Origin: Pseudomonadota bacterium
GTDB taxonomy: Bacteria; Pseudomonadota; Gammaproteobacteria; Burkholderiales; Burkholderiaceae_C
Reading direction: 5' to 3'
Assembly (NCBI GenBank): GCA_023435325.1
Contig: JAEYRT010000231.1
Location: forward strand, 1 to 10,062
Length of the DNA: 10,062 nt
The notes beneath the pieces are model-generated. The model saw only the letters and a program-made list of their open reading frames with translations, did no database searches and was not told where the DNA came from. Position numbers and translations under genes: made by a program. This document shows, one piece after another, positions 1-6,590 of this stretch. The stretch's first letter is position 1. The number at the start of each line of letters is the position of its first letter.

Positions 1-308
1 TGCACCAGCACTTTCAGGCCATTCACGCTGCACTGGAAGGAAAGGCAGCAGTGCCGGATGCGAAAAATTTCACGGAAGACTTCAACCAACAGGTGGATGC
101 TTCCCAGCTCAAGCAGGTCTTTGAGCAAGTGCACCAGAAAGTGGGCAACTGCCGCATTGCGGGACAGCTGAAGGCTCCGGTTTCCTTCATCAGCAGCTAT
201 CTGCTTCAGTGTGACAATGGCTTTGTTCCTATCGATATTGCGATTGAGGACAAGCCCCCCTATCGCGTACACAGTTTGCTGATCCGCCCCGGATACGCCA
301 AGCTGTAA
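1..308 (+). CDS. 3' end of an unidentified protein, resembling DUF3887-type domains
   Basis: The frame is open to the left edge (first full codon at base 3), so this is probably the C-terminal ~101 residues of a gene that starts outside the window. A GTG at 51 could start an 85-aa protein, but it lacks a good ribosome-binding site and in-frame coding continues upstream. The visible part has an amphipathic helix region (FNQQVDASQLKQVFEQVHQK), then alternating strands with two cysteines, ending RPGYAKL. A helix with FN..V....L...F followed by a small beta sheet resembles the DUF3887/NTF2-like fold that often accompanies secreted hydrolases. That match is by eye only and weak. No catalytic motif is visible. 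The stop is followed by two hairpins and by the separately promoted hisJ operon, so a link to transport is not implied. Confidence 0.6.
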   Translation, partial: HQHFQAIHAALEGKAAVPDAKNFTEDFNQQVDASQLKQVFEQVHQKVGNCRIAGQLKAPVSFISSYLLQCDNGFVPIDIAIEDKPPYRVHSLLIRPGYAKL

Positions 309-314
309 ATCACG

Positions 315-373
315 GCGCCACCATGGCGCTTGGCGCTACTGACAGTGGCTGACGCATCACGGCAGCCACTGTC
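315..373 (+). terminator. two tandem hairpins after the first gene, without a T tract
   Basis: GCGCCA (315-320) pairs with TGGCGC (324-329) around a 3-base loop. GACAGTGGCTG (341-351) pairs perfectly with CAGCCACTGTC (363-373) around an 11-base loop. No run of T follows either stem, so this is not a classical intrinsic terminator. It may protect the 3' end of the upstream mRNA or act with Rho. Confidence 0.4.
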
Positions 374-444
374 CAAATGTCTTATCTGCACCAAAGCCGG
401 GAATATTCGTATAAGAACTCGGAATCCGCCAGCCCGCCGACTTC

Positions 445-450
445 TACAAT
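445..450 (+). promoter_or_regulatory. candidate -10 box for the hisJ operon
   Basis: TACAAT lies 68 bases before the hisJ ATG and would give a leader of about 60 bases. I do not see a convincing -35 hexamer 16-18 bases upstream, so this is only a candidate. A second AT-rich hexamer, TATAAG at 410-415, is an alternative. Confidence 0.25.
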
Positions 451-518
451 GTTTTGCATCTTGGCACGCATCATGCAATTGCCGAGGGGTTCAACAACGA
501 CATTCAAGGAAGACGTGT

Positions 519-1283
519 ATGGCAAAGAAGATTCTGGGTTTGGCCTTGCTTGCAGCTTGCGCCACTGCGGCACAGGCCGCAGATTTGAAGGTGGCCATCG
601 ACCCCACCTACGAACCCTTCACCTACAAAACCGCCGACGGCAAGCCCACAGGTTTTGACGTTGATATTGCCAATGCCGTCTGCGCAGAGCTCAAACGCAA
701 CTGTGTTTTTGTAGAACAGGTCTGGGACAGCATGATCCCCGGCCTGCAGGCACGCAAATATGATGTCATCGTAAGCTCGCTGTCCATCACGCAAGAACGC
801 AAGCGCGTCATCGACTTCTCTGACCGCTATTACAAGACGCCCAGCGCGATCGTGGTGAAGAAAGGCACGGAATACAGCAGCCCTGCCTCCCTCAAAGGCA
901 AGCGCATTGGCGTTCTGAAGGGCAGCACCCAGGAGAAATGGGCGCTGGGAGAACTCAAACCTGCTGGCGTCAACGTCATTCCTTACGAAGCCCAGGACCA
1001 GGTGTACCTGGACATCAATGCGGGTCGCCTGGATGGCACCGTGGCAGACAAGGTGGAAGTGCACGGCGGTTTTCTGCGCAAGGATGAAGGCAAGGATTAC
1101 GGTTACGTAGGCCCTGATCAGTACGAGGAAAAGTACTATGGCGAAGGCATCGGCATCGGTATGCGCAAGGGTCAGAAAGAGCTGAAAGAGCAGATCAATC
1201 AAGCCATCAAGACCATCCGCAGCAATGGCACCTACGACACCATTGCGAAGAAATACTTTGACTTCGATCCCTACGGCAACTAA
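519..1283 (+). CDS. hisJ: periplasmic basic amino acid-binding protein of an ABC importer (HisJ/ArgT type)
   Basis: This 254-aa protein is the periplasmic receptor that captures lysine, arginine, ornithine or histidine for the permease encoded next. The ATG at 519 is chosen because AAGGAAG lies 6 bases upstream and a standard signal peptide follows: two lysines, a hydrophobic core, and AQA cleavage after residue 20. The mature protein is a class 3 solute-binding protein with the family signature GFDVDIANAVCAEL (45-58). From memory of HisJ, ligand residues align at a constant offset: Asp28, Tyr31, Ser86, Ser87, Ser89 and Arg94 in SSLSITQER, with an acidic residue near Asp177. Cys55 and Cys62 match the HisJ disulfide, and the C-terminus KKYFDFDPYGN is nearly that of HisJ. 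Gene order hisJ-Q-M-P equals the enteric operon. The exact preference among basic amino acids cannot be read from sequence. Confidence 0.93.
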   Translation: MAKKILGLALLAACATAAQAADLKVAIDPTYEPFTYKTADGKPTGFDVDIANAVCAELKRNCVFVEQVWDSMIPGLQARKYDVIVSSLSITQERKRVIDFSDRYYKTPSAIVVKKGTEYSSPASLKGKRIGVLKGSTQEKWALGELKPAGVNVIPYEAQDQVYLDINAGRLDGTVADKVEVHGGFLRKDEGKDYGYVGPDQYEEKYYGEGIGIGMRKGQKELKEQINQAIKTIRSNGTYDTIAKKYFDFDPYGN

Positions 1284-1300
1284 GGTTTAGAGGCATGACA

Positions 1301-1331
1301 GCCCGCTGCCCGGCCATCACCGGCAGCGGGC
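1301..1331 (+). terminator. strong hairpin between hisJ and hisQ (likely attenuator or mRNA stabiliser)
   Basis: GCCCGCTGCC (1301-1310) pairs perfectly with GGCAGCGGGC (1322-1331) around an 11-base loop, 18 bases after the hisJ stop. Only a weak T-rich stretch (AGTCTTGTTT) follows. In ABC importer operons such a hairpin commonly lets the binding protein be made in excess over the membrane parts, by partial termination or by protecting the hisJ mRNA end. Confidence 0.7.
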
Positions 1332-1361
1332 AGTCTTGTTTAGAAAAAAGCTTGGGCGCGC

Positions 1362-2048
1362 ATGAGCGACTATTTCATCTCCATTTTGCAAGGTGCACTC
1401 CTGACAGTGGCAGTCTCCCTTGCCTCGCTTTTCGTTTCCACGGTGTTGGGGCTGCTGGGTGCCACCGCCAAGCTCTCCGGCAAAAAACCGCTGGTCTGGA
1501 TCTCCACGCTCTATACCACCGTGGTGCGCGGCATCCCTGAACTGGTGCTGATGCTGCTGATTTTTTATGGTGCCGCGATTGGCATCAACAGCTTTTTTGA
1601 ATCGATTGGTTCCGACTTCACTCTGGACCTCAATCCGTTCGTAGCGGGCGTGGCCACACTGGGCTTCATCTACGGCGCCTACATGACCGAAACCTTCCGC
1701 GGCGCCATCATGTCGATTCCCAGAGGGCAGATGGAAGCCGCCTGGGCCTTCGGCATGGGCTCCACCCAGACCTTTATCCGCATCACCTTGCCGCAAATGG
1801 TGCGTTATGCACTGCCGGGCTTCACCAACAACTGGCTGGTGCTGATCAAGGCCACGGCCCTGGTCAGCCTGATCGGTCTGCATGACATGACCTATTTGGC
1901 CAAGCAGGCCAGTGCCGCCACACGCGAGCCTTTCATCTTTTTGCTGTTTGCAGCGGGTTTGTATCTGGTGTTCACCAGCATTTCCCTGTGGGCGCTCAAG
2001 CGCCTGAATGCACGCTATAGCCTGGGCACGGAGAAGGTGCAGTTATGA
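1362..2048 (+). CDS. hisQ: inner-membrane permease subunit of the basic amino acid importer (HisQ type)
   Basis: This 228-aa protein is one of the two membrane subunits forming the translocation pore with HisM. It is strongly hydrophobic with about five membrane segments (roughly 8-34, 58-76, 94-114, 155-175, 190-212). VVRGIPELV (54-62) is the usual polar amino acid permease motif. The cytoplasmic EAA loop, which docks on the ATPase, begins MEAAWAFGMG and ends ITLP (124-144). Length fits the family. The ATG at 1362 is the only reasonable start because an in-frame TAG lies at 1341-1343, though its ribosome-binding site is weak. It is 78 bases after hisJ, across the intercistronic hairpin, and its stop overlaps the hisM start. 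Confidence 0.92.
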   Translation: MSDYFISILQGALLTVAVSLASLFVSTVLGLLGATAKLSGKKPLVWISTLYTTVVRGIPELVLMLLIFYGAAIGINSFFESIGSDFTLDLNPFVAGVATLGFIYGAYMTETFRGAIMSIPRGQMEAAWAFGMGSTQTFIRITLPQMVRYALPGFTNNWLVLIKATALVSLIGLHDMTYLAKQASAATREPFIFLLFAAGLYLVFTSISLWALKRLNARYSLGTEKVQL

Positions 2049-2758
2049 GCTGGGACATCATCTTCCAACCCGAACACCTGGCCATGTACGGCCATGGCCT
2101 GTTGACCACCTTGTGGCTGCTGCTCTCCAGTCTGGCCATTGGCTGCGTGCTGGCATTGCTGGGAGCCATTGCATTGACAAGCGGCAACCATGTACTGGAG
2201 AAAACCGTCGGTGCCATGACTTATTTCGTGCGCGGCACGCCCTTGCTGATTCAGGTGTACCTGATTTATTACGGGCTGGGACAGCTGGAGTGGATCCAGG
2301 CGCGCTGGGATGATGTCTGGCCCTGGACGCACTTCAAGGAGCCTTTCTTTTGCGCGCTGCTGGCTTTCTCACTGAACACGGCTGGCTATACGGCAGAAAT
2401 GCTGGCCGGTGCCATTCGCGAAACCAATCCTGGCGAAGTTGAAGCGGCCCGTGCCATGGGCATGAGTCGCTGGCAGATCATGCACCGCGTGGTGCTGCCC
2501 AGCGCCTTGCGTCGCACACTGCCACCTTATTGCAATGAGGCCGTGATGATGCTGCATTCCACCAGCTTGGCGAGTGTGGTGCCTGCACTCACCGACGTGA
2601 CGGCGGTGGCCAGCCGCATTTACTCCGACTACTACTTGCCGTTTGAAGCTTATCTGGCTGCAGCGGCCATCTACCTGTGCGTGACATTTGCACTGATTGG
2701 CTTTTTCCGTGTACTGGAAAAACACTTTCTGGCTTATCTCGCACCACGCACACACTGA
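2045..2758 (+). CDS. hisM: inner-membrane permease subunit of the basic amino acid importer (HisM type)
   Basis: This 237-aa protein is the second pore subunit. Its ATG shares the four bases ATGA with the hisQ stop, and GAAGG lies just upstream, both typical of translational coupling for subunits made in equal amounts. Hydrophobic segments lie at about 17-42, 62-80, 100-122, 165-185 and 205-230. FVRGTPLLIQ (61-70) is the permease motif, and the EAA loop runs from EAARAMGMSRW to VVLP (133-152). A periplasmic stretch around 82-98 is rich in tryptophan and charged residues. It is HisM rather than a second HisQ by position between hisQ and hisP and by its longer second loop, which is an inference from the family. 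Confidence 0.92.
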   Translation: MSWDIIFQPEHLAMYGHGLLTTLWLLLSSLAIGCVLALLGAIALTSGNHVLEKTVGAMTYFVRGTPLLIQVYLIYYGLGQLEWIQARWDDVWPWTHFKEPFFCALLAFSLNTAGYTAEMLAGAIRETNPGEVEAARAMGMSRWQIMHRVVLPSALRRTLPPYCNEAVMMLHSTSLASVVPALTDVTAVASRIYSDYYLPFEAYLAAAAIYLCVTFALIGFFRVLEKHFLAYLAPRTH

Positions 2759-2767
2759 TTAGCACCC

Positions 2768-3544
2768 ATGACAAGCACTGCATACAAACTTCAAGCCGAA
2801 GGCATTCATAAAAGCTATGGCAGCAACCATGTGCTCAAAGGCGTTTCACTGACTGCCAAAGCGGGGGATGTGATCAGCCTGATCGGTAGTTCGGGTTCCG
2901 GCAAATCCACCCTGCTGCGCTGTATCAACCTGCTGGAGAAACCCCAGCAGGGGCGCATCGTGGTCGCAGGTGAGGAATTGCAGCTCAAGGCCGGACGCAA
3001 CGGAGAGCTGGAGCCAGTCAACCCCAAGCAACTGCAGCTGATGCGCACCAAGCTGGCCATGGTGTTTCAGCACTTCAATCTGTGGGCACACAAGACGGTC
3101 TTGCAAAACGTTATCGAAGCGCCCGTTCACGTTCTGGGCATTTCCAGAGACGAAGCCGTGGAACGCGCACGCAAGTACCTGCGTCTGGTGGGGCTGGAAA
3201 ACCGTGAGGATGCATGGCCCAACCACATGAGCGGCGGCCAGCAACAGCGCGTCGCCATTGCCCGCGCCCTGGCTGTCGAGCCTGAAGTCATGCTGTTCGA
3301 TGAACCGACCAGTGCCCTGGACCCCGAGCTGGTCGGGGAAGTGCTGCGCGTGATGCAGGTCCTGGCCCAGGAAGGCCGCACCATGGTCGTGGTCACCCAC
3401 GAAATTGGCTTCGCCCGCGAAGTGTCCAATCACGTGGTCTTTCTGCATCAGGGCGTGATTGAGGAGCAAGGCAATCCGCAGCTTGTCCTGAGCAATCCGC
3501 AAAGCGAACGCCTGACCAAATTCCTGTCCGGCAGCCTGAAATGA
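2768..3544 (+). CDS. hisP: ATP-binding subunit of the basic amino acid importer (HisP type)
   Basis: This 258-aa cytoplasmic ATPase powers import through HisQM. Every ABC motif is intact: Walker A GSSGSGKST (40-48), Q-loop Gln101 in MVFQHFNLW, signature SGGQQQ (155-160), Walker B VMLFDE (174-179) with catalytic Glu179, D-loop SALD (182-185) and H-loop His211. The text around these motifs, including GDVISLIGSSGSGKST, LDPELVGEVLR and the C-terminal FLSGSLK, closely follows enteric HisP as I remember it. That makes this one of the surest calls here. It starts 9 bases after hisM, although the ribosome-binding site is poor, so translation probably depends on coupling. It is the last gene of the operon, and no clear intrinsic terminator follows. 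Confidence 0.95.
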   Translation: MTSTAYKLQAEGIHKSYGSNHVLKGVSLTAKAGDVISLIGSSGSGKSTLLRCINLLEKPQQGRIVVAGEELQLKAGRNGELEPVNPKQLQLMRTKLAMVFQHFNLWAHKTVLQNVIEAPVHVLGISRDEAVERARKYLRLVGLENREDAWPNHMSGGQQQRVAIARALAVEPEVMLFDEPTSALDPELVGEVLRVMQVLAQEGRTMVVVTHEIGFAREVSNHVVFLHQGVIEEQGNPQLVLSNPQSERLTKFLSGSLK

Positions 3545-3688
3545 ACAGCCAGGGCAAGTGCGGCTTTTGATGCAGCACAGGCAAACCGACGGAACTTTTC
3601 TCCCGACACTGCATCTATTTCTTATCATGCGCTGTGCATCAACCGCGATTGCACACGGTGTATGGAATACAAAAGAAGGGAGAGACAA

Positions 3689-3931
3689 ATGTCCACAATC
3701 CAATCATCACCCTCGCACACCCTGACCATGGGCCGCTTCAAATTTGAATCCAAGGCATTGCCCGAGGCCCATGGCTGCTATCAGGCCCAACTTACGGTAG
3801 ACAGCGGAGAAGGCGCAGAGCGCACCTTGCGTTTTTTCACCTTTACGCCCTTGTTCCAGACGGCAGACCGCGCGCTGGCCTATGCAGCGCAGCAAGCCAA
3901 GGAATGGATGAAGCAAAAAGCGCTGGCTTGA
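3689..3931 (+). CDS. conserved-looking small protein of unknown function (80 aa)
   Basis: I do not recognise this protein. The ATG at 3689 is chosen over an upstream in-frame ATG (3662) because GAAGGGAGAG at 3675-3684 is a strong ribosome-binding site at the right distance. The 80-aa product has no signal peptide or membrane segment. It looks like a small alpha/beta domain: strands around 14-22, 31-38 and 50-56 (TLRFFTFTPLF), then an alanine-rich amphipathic helix ending AKEWMKQKALA. That build, a short antiparallel sheet followed by an alanine-rich helix, resembles small Burkholderiales proteins of unknown function. The gene stands alone, 144 bases after hisP, and ends in a strong terminator, so it is probably its own transcription unit. 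Confidence 0.75.
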   Translation: MSTIQSSPSHTLTMGRFKFESKALPEAHGCYQAQLTVDSGEGAERTLRFFTFTPLFQTADRALAYAAQQAKEWMKQKALA

Positions 3932-3944
3932 CGCCGGCACGAAT

Positions 3945-3965
3945 GGCAGTCTTGTGCGAACTGCC
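3945..3965. repeat. small inverted repeat before the shared terminator
   Basis: GGCAGT (3945-3950) pairs with ACTGCC (3960-3965) around a 9-base loop, immediately before the main terminator stem. It may fold as an extra stem in transcripts from the small-protein gene. Confidence 0.4.
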
Positions 3966-3968
3966 ATG

Positions 3969-4002
3969 AAAAAAGCGCTGCCGATGCCGACAGCGCTTTT
4001 TT
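3969..4002. terminator. bidirectional intrinsic terminator between the 80-aa gene and murB
   Basis: AAAAAAGCGCTG (3969-3980) pairs perfectly with CAGCGCTTTTTT (3991-4002) around a 10-base loop. The GC core is flanked by an A run on one side and a T run on the other, so it can stop transcription from both convergent genes. Confidence 0.9.
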
Positions 4003-4026
4003 TACGTCCACGCCCGTTTGCAGGCA

Positions 4027-5115
4027 TCAGATCACGACAGGTTCGGGCTCCAGGCGAATGCCAAAGCGCTCGTACACACTGGTCTGAATGGCGTTTGCCA
4101 GCGTCATCACTTCCCCGCCGGTGACGCTTTGGCCGCCTGTGCCGCGATTGACCAGTACCAGGGCCTGCTTTTCGTACACGCCCGCATTGCCGACAGCCTT
4201 GCCTTTCCAGCCGCAGGCATCAATCATCCAGCCGGCAGCAAGCTTGATGGAGCCATCAGGCATGGGGTAGTGCACGATCTTGGGTTCGCGCGCAATGATG
4301 TCGCGGCACTGGTCCTGTGTCACGGTAGGGTTTTTGAAAAAACTGCCGGCGTTGCCCACCACCGCCGGGTCTGGCAGCTTGGCCCGCCGGATGGCCACCA
4401 CCCAGTCAAAAATCTGCTGGGCGCTGGGGTGCAGCACGCCCTCTTCCTCCTGTTTGCGCTGCAAGTCCAGATAACCCAGTTCCGGCTTCCAGTGCTTGGA
4501 CAGGGCAAAGCGCACCTTGGTGATCACAGCGCGCCCGGCCAGTCCCATGCCCTGGGCCTTGGCAACCGGGGTACCAACGGGGGCAGCGGGTGCATGCTTG
4601 AAGATCGAGTCCCTGTAGCCAAAGGCGCACTGGGCCGCATGGAGCGTGAAAGCCTGGCCAGTCACCAGGTCCACGGCATCAAGCTCATGAAAGCGGTCCT
4701 GCAGTTCCACCCCATATGCACCAATATTCTGTACAGGCGCTGCGCCGACCGTACCCGGCACCAGCGCCAGGTTCTCCAGCCCCGGATAACCGTGGCCCAC
4801 GGTCCACTCCACCAGATCGTGCCAGCGCACACCGGCGCCTGCCTCGATGATCCAGTGGCTATCGGTTTCACCCACCACGGCGATGCCGGGAATTTCCATT
4901 TTGAGCACCACGGCGTGGATCACATCACCGGTCAGCACGACATTGCTCCCCCCACCCAGCACGAATACTTTTCGGCCCTGATAGTGGCTGCTGGATGCAA
5001 ATGCTTGCACATCCGCTGCACTGCGAATGCGCACCAAGGTATCAGCGCTGGCCACAATACCAAAGGTGTTGCAGTCCTGCAGGGGGGTATTTTTCTCGAC
5101 TAACATCCTTTCCAT
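4027..5115 (-). CDS. murB: UDP-N-acetylenolpyruvoylglucosamine reductase
   Basis: MurB reduces the enolpyruvyl group of UDP-GlcNAc-enolpyruvate with NADPH and bound FAD, giving UDP-MurNAc in the cytoplasm, the second committed step of peptidoglycan synthesis. The 362-aa frame carries the FAD-binding motif VLGGGSNVVL (52-61), the VPGTVGAAPVQNIGAYG segment (119-135), the catalytic arginine in GYRDSIFK (Arg168), the proton-donor serine in GNAGSFFKNP (Ser258) and the C-terminal glutamate in LEPEP (356-358). The GYRDS segment and overall length indicate a type I (E. coli-like) enzyme. Compared with E. coli, about 15 extra residues lie after IFK (roughly 174-195, rich in Ala, Pro and Gly). Two starts are possible, ATG at 5115 or ATG at 5106 (MLVEKNTP); neither has a well-spaced ribosome-binding site. 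It diverges from yajQ by 77 bases. Confidence 0.95.
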   Translation of the reverse strand: MERMLVEKNTPLQDCNTFGIVASADTLVRIRSAADVQAFASSSHYQGRKVFVLGGGSNVVLTGDVIHAVVLKMEIPGIAVVGETDSHWIIEAGAGVRWHDLVEWTVGHGYPGLENLALVPGTVGAAPVQNIGAYGVELQDRFHELDAVDLVTGQAFTLHAAQCAFGYRDSIFKHAPAAPVGTPVAKAQGMGLAGRAVITKVRFALSKHWKPELGYLDLQRKQEEEGVLHPSAQQIFDWVVAIRRAKLPDPAVVGNAGSFFKNPTVTQDQCRDIIAREPKIVHYPMPDGSIKLAAGWMIDACGWKGKAVGNAGVYEKQALVLVNRGTGGQSVTGGEVMTLANAIQTSVYERFGIRLEPEPVVI

Positions 5116-5192
5116 TGTCGCACTACGACTTCGTCTGCGTCACCAGACCAGGTCATGTGCCCTGTCCTCCATCCGTTATAGAAAGAATAGCC

Positions 5193-5678
5193 ATGCCATC
5201 TTTTGACACTGTGCTTGAAGCCGATTTCGTTGAAGTAAAGAACGCCGTGGAAAACGCCGCCAAGGAAATTGGCACCCGCTTTGACTTCAAGGGCACTTCT
5301 GCAGCGGTCGAACTCAAAGACAAGGAAATCACGATGTTTGGCGACGCGGATTTCCAGTTGCAGCAAGTGGAAGATATCCTGCGCAACAAACTGACCAAGC
5401 GCAACGTTGACGTGCGTTTCATGGACGTGCAATCCAGCCAGAAAATTGGTGGCGACAAGGTCAAGCAAATCGTCAAGATCAAGAACGGCATCGAGTCGGA
5501 TCTGGCCAAAAAGCTGCAAAAGCTCATCAAGGACAGCAAGCTCAAGGTGCAGGCTGCCATCCAGGGTGATGCCGTACGCGTTACGGGCGCCAAGCGCGAT
5601 GACCTGCAAGCAGCCATGGCGCTGATTCGCAAGGATCTGGCAGACCACCCTCTGTCGTTCAACAACTTCCGCGATTGA
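5193..5678 (+). CDS. yajQ: YajQ family nucleotide-binding protein
   Basis: This 161-aa protein matches the YajQ (UPF0234) family over its full length. It opens MPSFDTVLEADFVEVKNAVE, carries TRFDFKGT near 33-40 and MFGDADFQL near 49-57, and ends DHPLSFNNFRD, all family hallmarks. The fold is two ferredoxin-like domains that bind nucleic acids or nucleotides. A Xanthomonas member has been reported to bind cyclic di-GMP and work with a transcription factor, so signalling here is plausible but only by analogy. The ATG at 5193 gives the canonical N-terminus; the frame stays open upstream but that part is the antisense of murB. The gene is monocistronic, with its own terminator at 5692-5720. Confidence 0.95.
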   Translation: MPSFDTVLEADFVEVKNAVENAAKEIGTRFDFKGTSAAVELKDKEITMFGDADFQLQQVEDILRNKLTKRNVDVRFMDVQSSQKIGGDKVKQIVKIKNGIESDLAKKLQKLIKDSKLKVQAAIQGDAVRVTGAKRDDLQAAMALIRKDLADHPLSFNNFRD

Positions 5679-5691
5679 TCGACACCAGCCG

Positions 5692-5720
5692 AAAAAAGGG
5701 ATGCCTGGGCATCCCTTTTT
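5692..5720 (+). terminator. intrinsic terminator of yajQ
   Basis: GGGATGCC (5698-5705) pairs with GGCATCCC (5708-5715); the effective loop is CTGG. An A run precedes and a T5 run (5716-5720) follows, giving a textbook terminator 14 bases after the yajQ stop. Confidence 0.92.
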
Positions 5721-5738
5721 CTTTGGCGCAGCACATCA

Positions 5739-5832
5739 ATAAAAATAGCTGCTTTCGCTTTTCAGATATAGGTTTCAAAGCTAAAACTATCTGAAACCCT
5801 CTATCCTCAAGCGCAAGCAGCTATGGTTTTAT
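5739..5832. repeat. interspersed palindromic repeat, copy 1
   Basis: ATAGCTGCTTTCGCTT (5745-5760) pairs with AAGCGCAAGCAGCTAT (5809-5824) with one mismatch. Flanking ATAAAA (5739-5744) and TTTTAT (5827-5832) extend the stem after a two-base bulge. A nested perfect inverted repeat, TTCAGATA (5761-5768) with TATCTGAA (5788-5795), lies inside. A related copy lies at 9273-9350. I recall elements with this GCTTGCGCTTG core as frequent between genes of Comamonadaceae. It lies between two terminators and holds no gene. Confidence 0.8.
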
Positions 5833-5841
5833 AGAGCACAC

Positions 5842-5866
5842 AAAAAAGCCGCGCACAATGCGCGGC
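5842..5866 (-). terminator. intrinsic terminator of the minus-strand plsY unit
   Basis: On the minus strand GCCGCGCA pairs with TGCGCGGC (plus positions 5848-5855 and 5859-5866, 3-base loop). It is followed by six T residues (plus A run 5842-5847). It begins about 20 bases after the plsY stop. Confidence 0.9.
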
Positions 5867-5888
5867 CCATGCCGAGGCAGTTGCAATA

Positions 5889-6578
5889 TTAGCGGCGCCC
5901 TTTTTTCTTCTCTCCAGGCTTGGAAGCCGTGGCCGCGCTGGCGGCAGGCTGGCCCTTCTTGCTGCCAATCTTGCTTTCCTGCCCTTTGAGCAAGCGGCTG
6001 ATATTTTCTGCATGGCGCCACAGCAGCAGGGCGGACATGGCCATGACAGCCAGCAGCAGCGACTTGTCATACACCCACAAAGTGCCACCGAACAGCACGT
6101 AGTACACCGGCGCCAGCACCGCGGCAATCAGGGCCGACAGCGAGGAATAGCGCGTGGTGAACGCCACCGCCAGCCATGTCAGCAGCACGAACAGCCCCAG
6201 CCAGCCGCTGATGCCCAGCAGCACGCCCAGCGCCGTCGCCACACCCTTGCCGCCCTTGAATTTAAAGAAGACGGGGAACAGATGGCCCAGGAAAGCCGCA
6301 ATCGCCACCAGCGCCAGCGTGCCTTCGTGCAGGCCATAAGCCGGGCCGAAGTATTTGACCAAGAGCACGGGAACCAGGCCCTTGACGGCGTCCAGCAGCA
6401 GGGTCAGCGCGGCGGCTGCCTTGCTGCCCGAGCGCAGCACATTGGTGGCACCGGGGTTGCCGCTGCCGTAGGTGCGGGGATCGTTCAGCCCCATGAGCGA
6501 GCTGACGATGACGGCAAACGACAGCGAGCCAATCAAATAAGCCGCAATGGCGGCAATCCAAGGAAGTGCGGAGTTCAA
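5889..6578 (-). CDS. plsY: glycerol-3-phosphate acyltransferase PlsY
   Basis: PlsY is an inner-membrane enzyme that transfers the acyl group from acyl phosphate to glycerol-3-phosphate, making lysophosphatidic acid, the first step of phospholipid synthesis. The 229-aa form shows all three family motifs: GSGNPGATNVLR (38-49), GGKGVAT (109-115) and RHAENISRLLKG (188-199). Hydrophobic segments lie near 5-30, 55-78, 86-105, 118-140, 150-168 and 173-187. The start is taken as TTG at 6578, which gives the usual short MNS...AAYLIGSLSFAV N-terminus with GAGG nine bases upstream; another TTG at 6602 would add eight residues and lies inside a hairpin loop. After motif 3 there is a lysine-, alanine- and glycine-rich tail of about 30 residues ending KKKGRR, longer than in E. 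coli PlsY. Confidence 0.94.
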   Translation of the reverse strand: MNSALPWIAAIAAYLIGSLSFAVIVSSLMGLNDPRTYGSGNPGATNVLRSGSKAAAALTLLLDAVKGLVPVLLVKYFGPAYGLHEGTLALVAIAAFLGHLFPVFFKFKGGKGVATALGVLLGISGWLGLFVLLTWLAVAFTTRYSSLSALIAAVLAPVYYVLFGGTLWVYDKSLLLAVMAMSALLLWRHAENISRLLKGQESKIGSKKGQPAASAATASKPGEKKKGRR

Positions 6579-6590
6579 GGCTTCAATCCT

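Larger units (their letters stand above)
309..518 (+). other. gene-free leader upstream of the hisJ operon
   Basis: This 210-base stretch separates the partial gene from hisJ. Its first third holds two adjacent hairpins (315-329 and 341-373) and its last third should hold the hisJ promoter and leader. The hisJ frame remains open upstream to 330, but the residues there (cysteine- and arginine-rich, ahead of the signal peptide) do not look like protein. Confidence 0.6.

Noticed and set aside
330..518. 63-codon N-terminal extension of hisJ
   Set aside because: The ATG at 519 has a good ribosome-binding site and begins a canonical signal peptide; the upstream residues would bury it.
504..1202. 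232-codon minus-strand frame opposite hisJ
   Set aside because: It is the antisense of a confidently identified binding protein and shows no independent start signal or domain.
1295..1540. 81-codon frame starting after hisJ with an AGAGG-like site just upstream
   Set aside because: It runs through the hairpin and then out of frame into hisQ, and its product has no protein-like character.
3545..3688. Possible terminator or promoter between hisP and the 80-aa gene
   Set aside because: Only a 7-base inverted repeat with a 33-base loop (3569-3575 with 3609-3615) and a TTGCAC hexamer at poor spacing are seen, too weak to annotate.
4018..5103. Plus-strand 361-codon frame opposite murB
   Set aside because: It mirrors murB exactly, is rich in His, Ala and Gly as expected for an antisense frame, and shows no domain.
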